NCBI GenBank assembly: GCA_947172415.1 | Contig: OX359200.1 | Coordinates: 374,501 to 438,500 of the forward strand | Origin: Chondrosia reniformis | Lineage: Eukaryota; Porifera; Demospongiae; Chondrillida; Chondrillidae | DNA length: 64,000 bases | Direction of reading: 5' to 3' | Shown: in pieces, positions 1-11,732 of the stretch | Layout: each line of letters starts with the position of its first letter | Position numbering within the stretch: position 1 is the stretch's first letter | The notes under the pieces: generated by a model | What the model was told of the DNA's origin: nothing | Seen by the model: only the letters and a program-made list of their open reading frames with translations | Databases searched by the model: none | Position numbers and translations under genes: made by a program

Positions 1-121
1 CGACCTAAATCGCTGTGAACTGCACTAACGATCATTACAATATTTATTGCGCTCTTGCAGTCAGTAAAGATTATTTAGACATGCGATCAGAGCTCTTTAT
101 ATAACCACTCCCCACGACGTT

Positions 122-134
122 TGACCTTTGACCC
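122..134 (-). promoter_or_regulatory. DR1-type nuclear receptor half-site pair
   Basis: On the minus strand this reads GGGTCA-A-AGGTCA, two direct hexamers separated by one base. This is the DR1 arrangement bound by HNF4, RXR and COUP-type receptors in other animals. A TATAT-like stretch lies just upstream near 96-103. No adjacent gene was identified, so a promoter role is only inferred. Confidence 0.35.
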
Positions 135-1653
135 CACAAAAATTCAATTAACAATAGTTATTTCTAGACGTCACGAGATTAAAACGCCACACGTTTGACA
201 ATATGCTACGCGACTAGTTATACACGAATGTAGCTCAGTTTACCTACCCCTGGGTCTTCCATGGTCGTGTGGGCTTGCTGATCTTCTTCTGACATCCTAC
301 CTTGGCAACTATAGGAAGGAGATGAAAATGGGCAATCACATATTTTAAGAGTTTAAAGTTCTAAAAGTGCATAATACAAGCAATAGTGTTTCCTAGGAAA
401 CTAATCTAGTTTTAGGCTATTCTAAATAAATAGTGAAATGAAGTCACTTGCCTAAAAGAAAGTAAACCTCTTAACAATTCCTTTGAAGTTAAATATGTAA
501 TATATTACATATATGATGGTTAAATACATATGTAATATGAATTTTTTGTTAATTTATTTATATTTATGTAGCATTCTCATGTCTTGGAGACATGTTTATT
601 AGGGTTACCACAACACAATCTACATGTTGCTAACAACATGACTGTTTTAAACACCAAAAGGGATGTTACTCAAAAGGGCTTCCAATTCCAGAATGATCAG
701 AAAACTGGAATGGGAATGTATTTCTATAGCTACCCATTAGTTGGACAAATCTGGTTCATAACGTCCTCACATGTAACAGTATCTGCTAGATCCACATGTG
801 TAGAGTACAAAAATGGCTGACAGCATTAGAATAGATGTATATACACTAATGCAACTGTCAGATGTACAAAAATAATTTAATCACATTTAATTGTCACACC
901 AAAAGTATTTATAACTTATATGTTTTAGAAATTAAGTTACAATTTTAAGTTAGAACCATAGCTGAAATGGAAGGCATCTGTAATTGAATTGACATACAAA
1001 TCTATCTTCACCAAAATCCTAGACTATTTCCACATCTGTACACACATTTTGTAAATAAAGTGTAATTATACACCATACACCATTGTCTTGAATCGAATGA
1101 CCGAGTTGGACAAGTGCACGCTTTACCACTGAATGGCTTGATACTTGAATTGTTAAATTGTTTATAAGGTTCAGGATGGTGTATCTGGTAAAGAATTGGG
1201 AAAAACAGAACAAAACCTTTCAAAATCTTATACTGTTTGATTAAAGGACTCTAAATAGGGCAAATAACACCGCTAAAAAGGAAAATTACAGAGTCAATTT
1301 TAACAGCCTCTCAGTCATGCAGAGATAAGACCCATTTCCAAACCTAATATTTAAAATGGAAGCGTGCATAGAAACTGAGAGACATACCAACCCACTCATA
1401 GTGAGGAAGCCAAAATGAAGAATGATCTGTCTTGTCGGCTATCATAATACTTGTGTAACCATAAACATAATATAATTCAATAACAATTCAGTTTTGGAAA
1501 GGTGAAAGAGGGAGAAGTAATGAACTGTTTGTAATTGTAATACTTGTAGCTGGTTATATATATAGTAACGCAGAAGTTGTGACCTACATTGACTTTGTAA
1601 ACAAACTTTGCCAGGAGTTTACAGTACTTGTAAAAACAAAAAATATTCCCGAT

Positions 1654-1675
1654 AAAGGTTACCATGGTAACCTTT
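1654..1675. promoter_or_regulatory. perfect palindrome containing an RFX X-box
   Basis: A perfect 22-bp palindrome centred on CCATGG contains GTTACCATGGTAAC, which fits the X-box (GTTNCCATGGNAAC) bound by RFX winged-helix factors. A second, consensus-perfect site lies about 200 bp away at 1858-1871. Confidence 0.4.
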
Positions 1676-1857
1676 GACTTAGACTTTGCAATGTAATATT
1701 ATTATAGACAAACAGGTTAATGATATTCATGAGCTGCCTCAGGGTAATGTCTGAGCTCTAGGAACTGAAAGCTTGAAGACACCAGTTTTGCATGGAATTT
1801 AATTAATTTGTCACTTCAATTTGATACAGAATTGTGGGGTAAGCATGTTAGGAATGA

Positions 1858-1871
1858 GTTGCCATGGCAAC
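1858..1871. promoter_or_regulatory. consensus RFX X-box
   Basis: GTTGCCATGGCAAC is an exact palindromic X-box. In animals such sites are typical of ciliary gene promoters. No neighbouring gene was recognised, so the target is unknown. Confidence 0.4.
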
Positions 1872-3348
1872 TGATTTCTGGTCTAATTAATATTGAGGCC
1901 ATATACTAAATGACTGTCTGTGAGTGAAGATCTCTGCAGACAATATTCCACTTCAGAGACTACTTTCCTGTTACATAACACCAATCCTTCCTTTTTGACT
2001 AGGTAAAGATTACATCACAATATGATAATCCATCTCATCATGTGCAGGTATTGTTGTATCAAAGTGGTGGACACGAGGGTAACAATGGCACACAGGGCAG
2101 CCTTACTACAGTATTGGGTAACTAAACACACATACACACACAGAGATACCCACACCCCCACACACAATTCTTCCTCTTTCCAATTCTGTCCACTAGTACT
2201 GACTAGCTCCACTAAAATGATCCTGGTACCTTTCCTTTAGAACCAGTTGTAGAGAGGGAGAGGACAGAATTGGAAATTGGAGGATACAAGCTCCCTCCTT
2301 TCCACACCATTACTCAGCATACACACTTTAAATAGTTGATGAACCACACATTGCTCTGTCATACGTGAATACTGAATAAGAACTTTACGCCATTAAACCC
2401 TACACTTTACATTTAGGATATATGTACGTAGAAGACACAGGCTTTATCATGGGAGTGGGGATATTAATTTACACGTACACTACAGCTATTAATGAGGGCT
2501 AAAGTTCAAAGAAAGAAGGTGAGATGAATCCGGCTGGTTCAATCAGAGAAAATCAGTGACATCATTAGCAGAGTTACTAATCCCCCATCAGGTCTTTGGA
2601 AGTGCCAGAATCGCATTACCACAAATTATTCATTAAACCCTGTCAAGTAAACTTCCCCAAAATTAATGAAAACATAACAGAATAAAATCAATTAAAACAA
2701 GTGGGCTGGAGGGGAAGGGGGTATGTCATCACATTCTGTGAGGAAGCACGCCCACCCTCCGCTGTACCATAATCAATTGCAAAGAGAGAAATGGAGAACA
2801 TTAACTATTATTGATGTAATTCTGTATGCACACCTTCCTATCCAAGTGACTATATACGCATGCAAACTGAGTGCACTACTCCACAAGGTGTAGCTGTCCA
2901 TATTTCAACAGAAGGCCTACATCACCAGGTCTGCTGCACTGGTCCAGCTATGGGTGGTTATTGCATATACATTAACATATCATATGCCACTTTATAGGTT
3001 TACTTGGACATGGGATAGGGGAAGAGAAGAAGCCAAACTGTATCCTCATCCAAAGCTCTATAGGTTTGCCCGAAGTCATTAGCCTAAGAATATTGTATTT
3101 GGTCTGTTCTCTTTGTTTCCTCCATACGTAGCTCCACAGATATGATAATAATAGTTGTCTAAACTTTAGATTATTCATCAACTTTATCCAACCAAAACAT
3201 GTTGTTTGTTAAAGATAAATTATAATACTTTTAACCAAACTATATGTGAGTACATATAGATAGGAAGTTTTGACAACAAAAGTTTGATATAATGGCTGTC
3301 ATGTCCATTATATCTTGGAAAACAACACAAAGGAACGTCTGCACTTGA

Positions 3349-3370
3349 CACACACACACACACACACACA
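3349..3370. repeat. (CA)n microsatellite
   Basis: About eleven uninterrupted CA dinucleotides. Confidence 0.9.
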
Positions 3371-5096
3371 AGATGAGAACACTTATTAACTAAATCATTC
3401 AAGCCTCCAATAAAAACATCTATATATCCATGCATCCTTGAACCCTTACTAAATGAATTAATTAACTGGTTCTGGATTATAATTGTACACTTTAATTTCA
3501 TCTAACAAAATGTTAGAGGTTGTTATCAATTTGTAATATAAGGATCAAAGTGGCTAACTATAGCTTTGTCTACACCCACATACATCTAGTTGTCCTGTGA
3601 ACTCTTCTGATGTCACCAGTTGCACTGAACTTAAGGGGTCAGTTATCTGGACTGTGTAAAATGAGTGGGCGAAGCTTCACCTCCTTCTATATACTTTAGA
3701 TTATATGGTAGCCGGTCCTCCCACTCATCCCATGGCAAAACACATCAAATATTCACTTAGCAACATTCCTAGCACATTCCAGTATCACTGTATCTCTCCT
3801 GGTGGAGCTAGGCAATTAACCATCAAAGGAAGAGGTCACTACATGCATACATTTAAACATCCCAACTCTGAACCTTCAAACACACATAAAGCAACAATGC
3901 CTCAATATTTTGAAAGTAATATATCTGTTCACTTTAAGTTCAAATTTGAAAGTAAAGGCTATCCTTTGATGTGGTTGTAGCTACCCATTTGAAGGGTGAG
4001 ATTTAAGTGTTGCAAAAGAATGTCAGGTTCAAGCAGCCAATAGGAATTCAGGAGTGATGTCATAGAATAGTGCTTACAATTCTGGAGACATTAGCATTCA
4101 ATTGTTCGCATATGTTTAGTACATACGTACATACACGGAAGTATTGACTGTTCCATTAAACACATATAGAAAGAAAGAACTACATAATAAGTCATTCCAG
4201 GTACTATAAGTATAGCAGTGTAGAATGAGTGTTCTCCTTAAGTCTGCATATTGTATACACACACCTTCCATATACCTATATCATACACACATCTTCCATA
4301 TACCATACTAGTTCTAAAGTTAACTTCCATGCAACTGCTGATGATGTCATCATTCTGATAGTTAATCATACTCAACAAAGAGAATAATTTGCATGAGATC
4401 AGCTACACTCAGGCTGTTACCATTATATCAGATTCACTCTGTATAGTTCAAGTTGCATAATATACCACATCACTATAACATTTTCTTTTTACAATACCCT
4501 TTGAAAAAAATATTTGGTTCTCCTAGCATGTATTACCATGGTAATGCATATCCATGGTAACATACGTATGTCCATGGATATGTATCTCCATAGTCTAGTC
4601 CACCTTAACCTTACATGTGTGGCTGGAGACACTATTTTTGAGAAGTGACCAGTTTTGAGAGGTACTTTGTAGTTATATATACTCGACCTTTGAGGACAAG
4701 AGATTTACAACATTTGTGGAAAGGAGGAATGAGTATATTTTAAAGTATAACTAGCCCTGGGGGAAGGTGGTAGGGCAGCCTGCATACGTAGCTGCATAGC
4801 TTACTAATATGAATATAAAATGTACCTGTTCTGTACAAAAAAGTGTTGAAATAGCTATACTACTTGAAGTACATACGTAATTCCCATCAATGTACGTATG
4901 TATGCATACTACCAAACAGTGGGAAACTTGGGACATTCAGCTATAACATAATGTTTGAATTTAACCACCCAAATTATTACCCAAAGTATGCTTCATCTCA
5001 GAGATATGCACGAATGGTGCCACTGAAGGAAATATTGTTTCCCTCAACCTGATCTACTTTTCAGTAGATTTCTTCCTTACAATTATGCATCCAAAA

Positions 5097-5410
5097 GTGG
5101 GCGTGTACCTACACTGGGGATGGGAGGCGTGTACCTACACTGGGGGATGGGAGGCGTGTACCTACACTGGGGATGGGAGGCGTGTACCTACACTGGGGGA
5201 TGGGAGGCGTGTACCTACACTGGGGGATGGGAGGCGTGTACCTACACTGGGGGATGGGAGGCGTGTACCTACACTGGGGGATGGGAGGCGTGTACCTACA
5301 CTGGGGGATGGGAGGCGTGTACCTACACTGGGGGATGGGAGGCGTGTACCTACACTGGGGGATGGGAGGCGTGACCCTACACTGGGGGATGGGAGGCGTG
5401 ACCCTGTGTA
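5097..5410. repeat. 27-bp minisatellite
   Basis: Roughly eleven tandem copies of a 26-27 bp unit built on GTGTACCTACACTGGGGGAT followed by GGGAGGC. Because the unit is usually a multiple of three, reading frames stay open on both strands through the array. These are not genes. The last two copies carry GTGACC in place of GTGTACC. Confidence 0.95.
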
Positions 5411-6972
5411 GCAGCTGCTGTGATAGAATGTGGTAAAATGCATTCAAATGTCAATCACTTACATCCATTGACCAATATACGCAAGTCATTCCTGTACCTC
5501 TCACAGTAGACATATAAACAGACACAGGCAACATACATTTTTGTAAAGCAGTTGAGTAAGAGTTATGCAATATTGTGCAAGAAAGGGGGTACACAAGGAG
5601 TACATATCTAATGTCCACCAGTTACCATTTACTTGCACTTGCACATAAGCAGCTAATAATTGTCCATTTTGACATACATGCATATGCACTGGTTTGCAGA
5701 TGGATCAAGACATTAACATACACAAATTTACCACATTTCAAGGGAATTATATAATATTCATAACTTTTCCTTGATTGAATTAAATTCCATTCATCAAACT
5801 CTTTAATTCTCCTTACAAATTGACAATGCCATTGAGCAGCTACTAAATAACAGTCAATTCATGTAGTTCCTACTGGCCTTGGAGTACTTTCACTTCCTTC
5901 AAATTGTATACAGTTTGTCATGAATACAAAAATTACACAACTTAAAACATTGCTTTCCTTCTTATTCTGGAGCCCAGCCTCCATCAGTAGGACAACGACT
6001 ATTGAAGGAGTAATTCCATTTCCTATATCCAGGTGGTTGTTTTCTGAAATGCTAAATACCACTTGCCATCAGTTATCCTCACATACATACAGTACATAGT
6101 AGCTCAGAACAAGAATAGGCTCTGTCATATATATGTATTATGTATGTATGCAGGTCAAAATGGCTTCATTGAAAAGCTGAAAGTATAATGTCATATACGT
6201 ACCTAATGTCATGTTTATCATACAATAGATCCTTAACAGATATAGAATATCCATATGTAGGAGCCATTGAATATGAGTATGTTTGTATCAGGGCTGCATA
6301 GACCCCCCTAGACTTTTGGGAACCCCTTAAACTGCTTTAACACCCCCATACCATTGCCCCTCCCCCTCAATTCTGAAAATTTTCATTTTTTGCCCCTTCT
6401 GGCCCCAAGTTCTGCATACAGCCCTGTGTAAGTATGCCACATTAGGCTATTATAGTATATTGCACTGTATAATATGTACATAGAAATACAAAAAATCGGA
6501 ACTTTTTTATTGTAACAAAAGCTATCGTTTACAGACCTTTAGAATGTGTGACTGTAGGTAGTTACACAAACCATAAGAGGAGCACGATATGCCTCGTTCA
6601 AATCTCTAAAGGGGCTTTCCCTAAGTCTAGGATAATAGCAGTATACGTACGTACGTAGTATAGTTAATAATATTTGAACAAACATCACAAAAATAAAAAG
6701 GGGGAGTTTATTGCACTTGAGCCTGTGCTAGGCTATTGTTGCAAATAATAGGCAATAGGACTTCGGTCCCCCAGCCAAGTAGATGATTGTCACTTGGTTG
6801 GTTTGGCATAATTATCCAGTGTTGTTTATTATTTGCATCACAAGAATAGTATAAATACACAGGTTATCACATACGTATGCTAAGTCTTTTTAATATTGAA
6901 CTCAAGTTGCCAGAGTTAACAACAATTACAATTACACAATCCACTTTACAACAAGTAATTAAAAAACTCATG
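5411..6972. other. non-coding stretch
   Basis: Nothing recognisable as a full gene. A minus-strand segment at about 5962-6043 follows a good splice acceptor and reads through a compositionally protein-like peptide (see the separate entry). The rest is AT-rich sequence with short TACGTA palindromes. Confidence 0.4.
5962..6043 (-). CDS. possible terminal exon of a secreted-protein gene
   Basis: On the minus strand a pyrimidine-rich tract ending in CATTTCAG precedes an open stretch. It encodes a short peptide rich in Gly, Pro, Trp and Cys (ending with the motif RCPTDGGWAPE) and closes with TAA at 5962-5964. The composition resembles an extracellular domain. It could be the last exon of the gene that starts with the signal-peptide exon near 10.6 kb on the same strand, but no connecting exons were found. 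It could also be chance. Confidence 0.2.
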
Positions 6973-7572
6973 GGGCCAGGAAGGGTCAGGACGGGCGGGG
7001 GAGGGCTAGGAAGGGTGAGGGAGGGTCAGGAAGGGCTAGGAAGGGTGAGGGAGAGCTAGGAAGGGCTAGGAAGGGTGAGGGAGAGCTAGGAAGGGTGAGG
7101 GAGGGTCAGGAAGGGCTAGGAAGGGTGAGGGAGAGCTAGGAAGGGCTAGGGAGGGTGAGGGAGGGCCAGGAAGGGCTAGGGAGGGCGAGGGAGGGCTAGG
7201 GAGGGTGAGGGAGGACAAGAAAGGGTGAGGGAGGACAAGAAAGGGTGAGGGAGGGCCAGGGAGGGCTAGGAAGGGCTAGGGAGGGCCAGGAAGGGCGAGG
7301 GAGGGCGAGGGAGGGCGAGGGAGGGTGAGGAAGGACAAGAAAGGATGAGGAAGGGTCAGGAAGGGCTAGGAAGGGTGAGGGAGGGCCAGGAAGGGCTAGG
7401 GAGGGCTAGGGAAGGCGAGGGAGGGCTAGGGAGGGTGAGGGAGGGCTAGGGAGGGCGAGGGAGGGTTTAGGAGGGCGAGGGAGGGCTAGGGAGGGCGAGG
7501 GAGGGTGAGGAAGGGCTAGGGAGGACGGGGGAGGATGAGGGAGGACAAGGAAGGGCTAGGAAGGGTCAAGGT
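6973..7572. repeat. G-rich minisatellite with quadruplex potential
   Basis: About 600 bp of a degenerate 10-bp motif (AGGGAGGGCT, AGGAAGGGTG and relatives). The G-rich strand is the plus strand, with GGG runs every 4-7 bases, so G-quadruplex formation is expected. Higher-order units of 20-40 bp are visible. Frames open across parts of it but it is not a gene. Confidence 0.95.
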
Positions 7573-8354
7573 ACAGATAGGGGTGTTTAAAGGCAAATAC
7601 AACCTGGTCCAAGAATTACTTGCCTGTGTCTTTTACAGATGTGTGACTGTTATGTACGTATAGCCTTAGCACTGGGTAGTTGTCAATTGATATAACCACC
7701 AATTATGAATACTCCTTTAAACAATAACTATGTAACACAATCTCTGATTGTATCACACCTACATAGCCAAGAGCCACAATTCTCCAATAGCTAGAACTAC
7801 ACATATGACGCCTCCATTTTCAGTACAAAAATGGCTACCTTCTTAAACCTTTGTGCCTTTTCCTCTGTAAAGTAATATGTACTAACTAAGTAGTTGTGGT
7901 TTGAGTATCAATTTTATACCTGTGCAACCAGCTGTGTATGCCTATACATTAAAACCAGAAGGACTGACACAAAGGGGTCCCTTGCAGACATACGTATGTA
8001 CCTTACTAATGGGAACACATTTAACATTAAAATAAGATGAAGGTACGTACACACCAAGGAGGACCAAGGAGGGGGAGGAAGAGTGCTTATTATAGAGCGT
8101 GTCAGTTCTTGCAATCAAATGCAACAATTTCTGTAACACTACCAGTTGAATACAAATTTTAAGAAATTGGAAGGTCAATCATCACACAAATGTGAGTGCT
8201 ACCAGTAGAATTCATAGAAAATGGTAAGCCAACCAAAATTGACATTTTCCTAGCAAATGTTTATAGCGCTCTTAGAGAACCATTTAGGGTTAGGAGCGAA
8301 ATTCTCTTCTTGACGAAGGAGATATGGTTGATTAAAAATATTGTACTGCATGAA

Positions 8355-8515
8355 AAATCTAATATACCATTTTCCTACATGCTATGCCTATTCTGTAAAA
8401 GAGCCTATAGGGGAACTAAACCTGAAGAGAGCTTTGGATGAAGATACAGGAGTCTTTTCTTCCTTCTTTCATCTTCTTCTCCACTGGGTCAGACAGCCGT
8501 TTCTCGCATACATTT
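8355..8515 (+). repeat. dispersed SINE-like repeat, copy 1
   Basis: Member of a family whose core contains CCTATAGGGAACTAAACC, then GAGAGCTTTGGATGA, a TC-rich run, and CTTCTCCACTGGG. This copy begins with the block containing TTTTCCTACATGCTATGCC and ends in the CAGACAGC(C/T)GTTTC block. Other copies lie at about 12641, 27060 (minus), 27224, 46385 (minus), 47995 and 61405. Confidence 0.75.
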
Positions 8516-8814
8516 TACTCTATCAAAAATAAATATATGACGGCCATTTTTCCAATAAAAACCAGAGACCATTTTCTGCTACTTCAGCTGGCGGTACTCA
8601 CAGGTATGTATACGTACTCACTACACCAGTACATTATACAGTACATTAGGTCGATTGCACATTCATAATTGGTGAGTAATACAATCTGGTACAACTATTA
8701 TTCAATGTCCATTTAGGCATAGCTTGTTTGTGTTAAAAACTTATTGTTACCAGCTATTAGGAATGTTTGGTGATATTAACTGATGGTACTCATCCAAATA
8801 ACACATCCCATGAC

Positions 8815-8836
8815 ATGTGTGTGTGTGTGTGTGTGT
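8815..8836. repeat. (GT)n microsatellite
   Basis: About eleven GT dinucleotides. Confidence 0.9.
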
Positions 8837-9472
8837 ATTTGCTTCTGTAAGGCTTCCCTTACAATGAGAACACACGCATAATTAACTTTGGGTTCAAGTG
8901 GATAATACCTACCAAGCTTGTTCAGTAATCAGAGGTTGTTCAGTAAAGGGTTACTTTCAAAAGATATTTTCTGAAAGAGCATGTACATCTGTACTGGTAA
9001 ATACAGATCACCTTGCATTGTATTGCTTGGCAACTTGATGGTGTCTTAGACGCTACAAGTCTTCAGTTGAACACCTTGTATTTTCTTACATTGATTACCA
9101 GAAGGAATGAAGAGGGAGGCTGGCTTGCATGTAGCTAATGTTACACCAAAATACATAACTTCATATTTGACACAGCTAACCACTGTTGCTATACAGAACT
9201 CATACATCTGCCAATAGATACACTCTGATTCTCACAATAAATGGAAAATACAAGTCAGAGATATAGTGGGTGTACATTGACAAGTAGAGACGTATCTATG
9301 TGTGCGTAGATAAGGTATCTTACAATCAGATAAAAAGAGAATTAGTATCTAATTACAAGAAAGGTAAAAATTATCAAGAATCCATTTTTAAACTTTAAAT
9401 AATAGACACACTAATGAATTTGAGTCTGTGATAATGGGGTAGGTATGTGTGGATGATAATTAGTTGATAAAG

Positions 9473-9485
9473 GGGTCAAAGTTCA
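9473..9485 (+). promoter_or_regulatory. DR1-type nuclear receptor site
   Basis: Reads GGGTCA-A-AGTTCA, two direct hexamers spaced by one base. It lies about 1.1 kb downstream (minus-strand sense) of the orphan signal-peptide exon. Its function is inferred only from motif likeness. Confidence 0.35.
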
Positions 9486-10613
9486 GCTTGGCCAACCATA
9501 GGAATTAATCCTTAACTGTTGGAATGTAGCCAGTCAGCCACTGATCTATCTACACAATTTACATGTGCATCACTCAGTTGATGGCATTTAGTACTCCAGG
9601 AAAGAATTACTGGAATCTACTTGCCTACTTATCTAGGTAAAAGTGAACAGATAAATACATACAAGTAATTTGAGTTGAGTAACTCGTAGGACTGCCATCC
9701 TCCGCACTCAAATTACTTGCCTGCTTTGTTGGGCTAATGCGTACATAATATATTCATAACCTTAAGGATTCTGATCCTTATGTATCCTCGCAAATGGCCG
9801 GTAAAGGGAAAAATAGGCTTGCTGTACGTACTGTATCACCATTTGCAAATACATCTAAATAATGCATTATGATATTTGAGTCGGTACCAGTATTTATGAT
9901 ATTATAAGAGAGGAACGTTAAAACCGGAAGTAAGAATGAAAACAATGTAGTGGCTGCCTGTGGCAGTCCCTACAATGGTTTACACATTTGTGCACAAGAG
10001 AGCAATACTAAACTGGGAAAAGCTAACTTCAAAAGCATATAACTTGATTACAGCAGTGAAACAACACTGGTTGTACACTAAGTGAAATATTTAATAACTA
10101 TTAAAAACCAATTATCAAAGTACTTAACAATAGAAATGAATCTCTTAAAACTCAAGTGTCTCAAAGCAAAGAAGGAACTACATAGATATAGCAATGAAAG
10201 GCACTTCAAATTATTATTTACCATTCAATCCACCCTGTTTCTTTCCCATGATCATGACTGGAAGTGATTTGGGAGCTCCAAAGTTTAAAGTTTAACTATC
10301 ACTTTACTAGATAAACAAGTCAAGGTGACAGAGAGATACCATTATAAAGGGGCTAAAGGGGTTACCAAATGGAGGCCAAGATTAACTTAAGATACGAACT
10401 CAAATAACTTCTGACCTACGTTTAACCAATGAAGTGTTGATGTAGCAGTAGTTTCTAAGGGCTAGCTAGAATTGTTTAAAAGTAATTATAAAGAACAACA
10501 CGTTAATTGGCTGTCTTTTAAAGCATATTTTGTGAGGTCCTCCATTCAAATGACGAATGAATAAAGTGAATAGTAAATACATTCTCATATCACCTGACAC
10601 TACCTAGGGTGTT

Positions 10614-10692
10614 GGCGGCAGCAGGGCTCACCAGCAACAGTAACATGGCGAATGTTAATACACAGACGCCTACTTTACTTACAAAAACCATT
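10614..10692 (-). CDS. orphan signal-peptide exon of an unidentified secreted or membrane protein
   Basis: On the minus strand an ATG (complement of 10690-10692) opens a short frame. It encodes a classic secretory leader: a short N-terminal part with one Lys, a hydrophobic core LTFAMLLLLVS, and a small-residue cleavage region PAAA. The frame then meets GT splice-donor candidates (…ACCCTAG|GTAGTG or …GTCAG|GTGATA) just before a stop. This is how a signal-peptide first exon ends when an intron follows. The downstream exons should lie below 10.6 kb on the minus strand; only one weak candidate (5962-6043) was seen. The signal peptide is directly visible; the existence of the gene is inferred. Confidence 0.4.
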
Positions 10693-10699
10693 GTCACAT

Positions 10700-11460
10700 A
10701 ATCACTTACATTACAAATAGAATGCAACAAAGATCTATTTTAGCTCGTCTGATGTCACCTTATTACTTTACACAAAAAACCACCATCCCTCGACAACATT
10801 TTGTTTGAAATTGAAAGATTGCCCACATTAACTAGCAATAACAACAGTATATGGAAAACTTTCACAGCTACATGTATTTCACACAGTGTTCCACTTGTCT
10901 TATCCAAACACCCACTTGCCACATTTAGGAAACTCACTGTAGGAAGAAGCTTTTCTGTAGGATAAAACAGTTAATAGCAACCTCTTACATCTTTGATACA
11001 CATGAATAAAGTAGTTAATATTATAATTACAGGAGGTAATGGAGCATACTAATGTACCAGCCAATTAAGTACGGGAGAAACTGGCTCAGATTAAACCAAG
11101 CGAAACAGTAGTCAGTTGCTAAGTTCACTGCTAAATGTACGTACGTATGTCAACAGCATAGGGTTTAGAACATTATTATAGTATTAAACAGCCAGCTCAA
11201 TAAAGGCAATTTGTTTAAAGGAGGAATTTTAAAAAGTACTTAGTGTGTAATTAAGAATTATTTCACTAACAGCCAAAACAATTAAGCACTTCAAACAACA
11301 TCAAGTCCAATCAACATTCAAACTGGAGCAAGTGAATGAAAGGAACCAACTGAATGGACAGTTCAAAGTCTACCAACTAGGCAGTAAACTAGGACCATCT
11401 TCCCATTATTCAAACCATCACTCGAACGCACCTCATGGCAATTCTTCAGTCAATCTTCTG
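10700..11460. other. non-coding stretch
   Basis: AT-rich sequence without supported genes. It may include the upstream region of the minus-strand signal-peptide exon. Confidence 0.4.
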
Positions 11461-11732
11461 AGGGAACTAGATGGGTACAGGGGGCACTAGATGGGTACGA
11501 GGGGCACTAGATGGGTACGAGGGGCACTAGATGGGTACGAGGGGTACTAGATGGGTACGAGGGGCACTAGATGGGTACGAGGGGCACTAGATGGGTACGA
11601 GGGGTACTAGATGGGTACGAGGGGCACTAGATGGGTACGAGGGGAACTAGATGGGTACGAGGGGAACTAGATGGGTACGAGGGGCACTAGATGGGTACGA
11701 GGGGCACTAGATGGGTACGAGGGGCACTAGAG
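11461..11732. repeat. 20-bp minisatellite
   Basis: About 13 tandem copies of GGGGCACTAGATGGGTACGA with occasional GGGGTAC or GGGGAAC variants. The unit length is exactly 20 bp, so no frame stays open through it. Confidence 0.95.

Larger units (their letters stand above)
1..5096. other. gene-poor AT-rich region
   Basis: I see no convincing coding sequence here on either strand; open frames are under about 95 codons and of random composition. The stretch holds a (CA)n tract near 3349-3370, two RFX-type X-boxes (1657-1670 and 1858-1871), a DR1-like receptor site at 122-134, and several CCATGG-centred short palindromes around 4537-4577. It may be intergenic, or the intron and 3' side of a minus-strand gene whose signal-peptide exon lies near 10.6 kb; the sequence does not decide this. 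Confidence 0.5.
7573..10613. other. non-coding stretch with dispersed repeat copies
   Basis: No coding region is supported. It contains a SINE-like repeat copy (8355-8515), a (GT)n tract (8815-8836) and a DR1-like site (9473-9485). Confidence 0.45.

Noticed and set aside
5085-5447. Long open frames in several frames on both strands with repeating peptides
   Set aside because: They are produced by a 27-bp minisatellite whose unit is a multiple of three; no start context, splice sites or non-repeat part.
6877-7059. Open frame ending in Gly/Arg-rich repeats
   Set aside because: Runs into the G-rich minisatellite; no similarity or gene structure.
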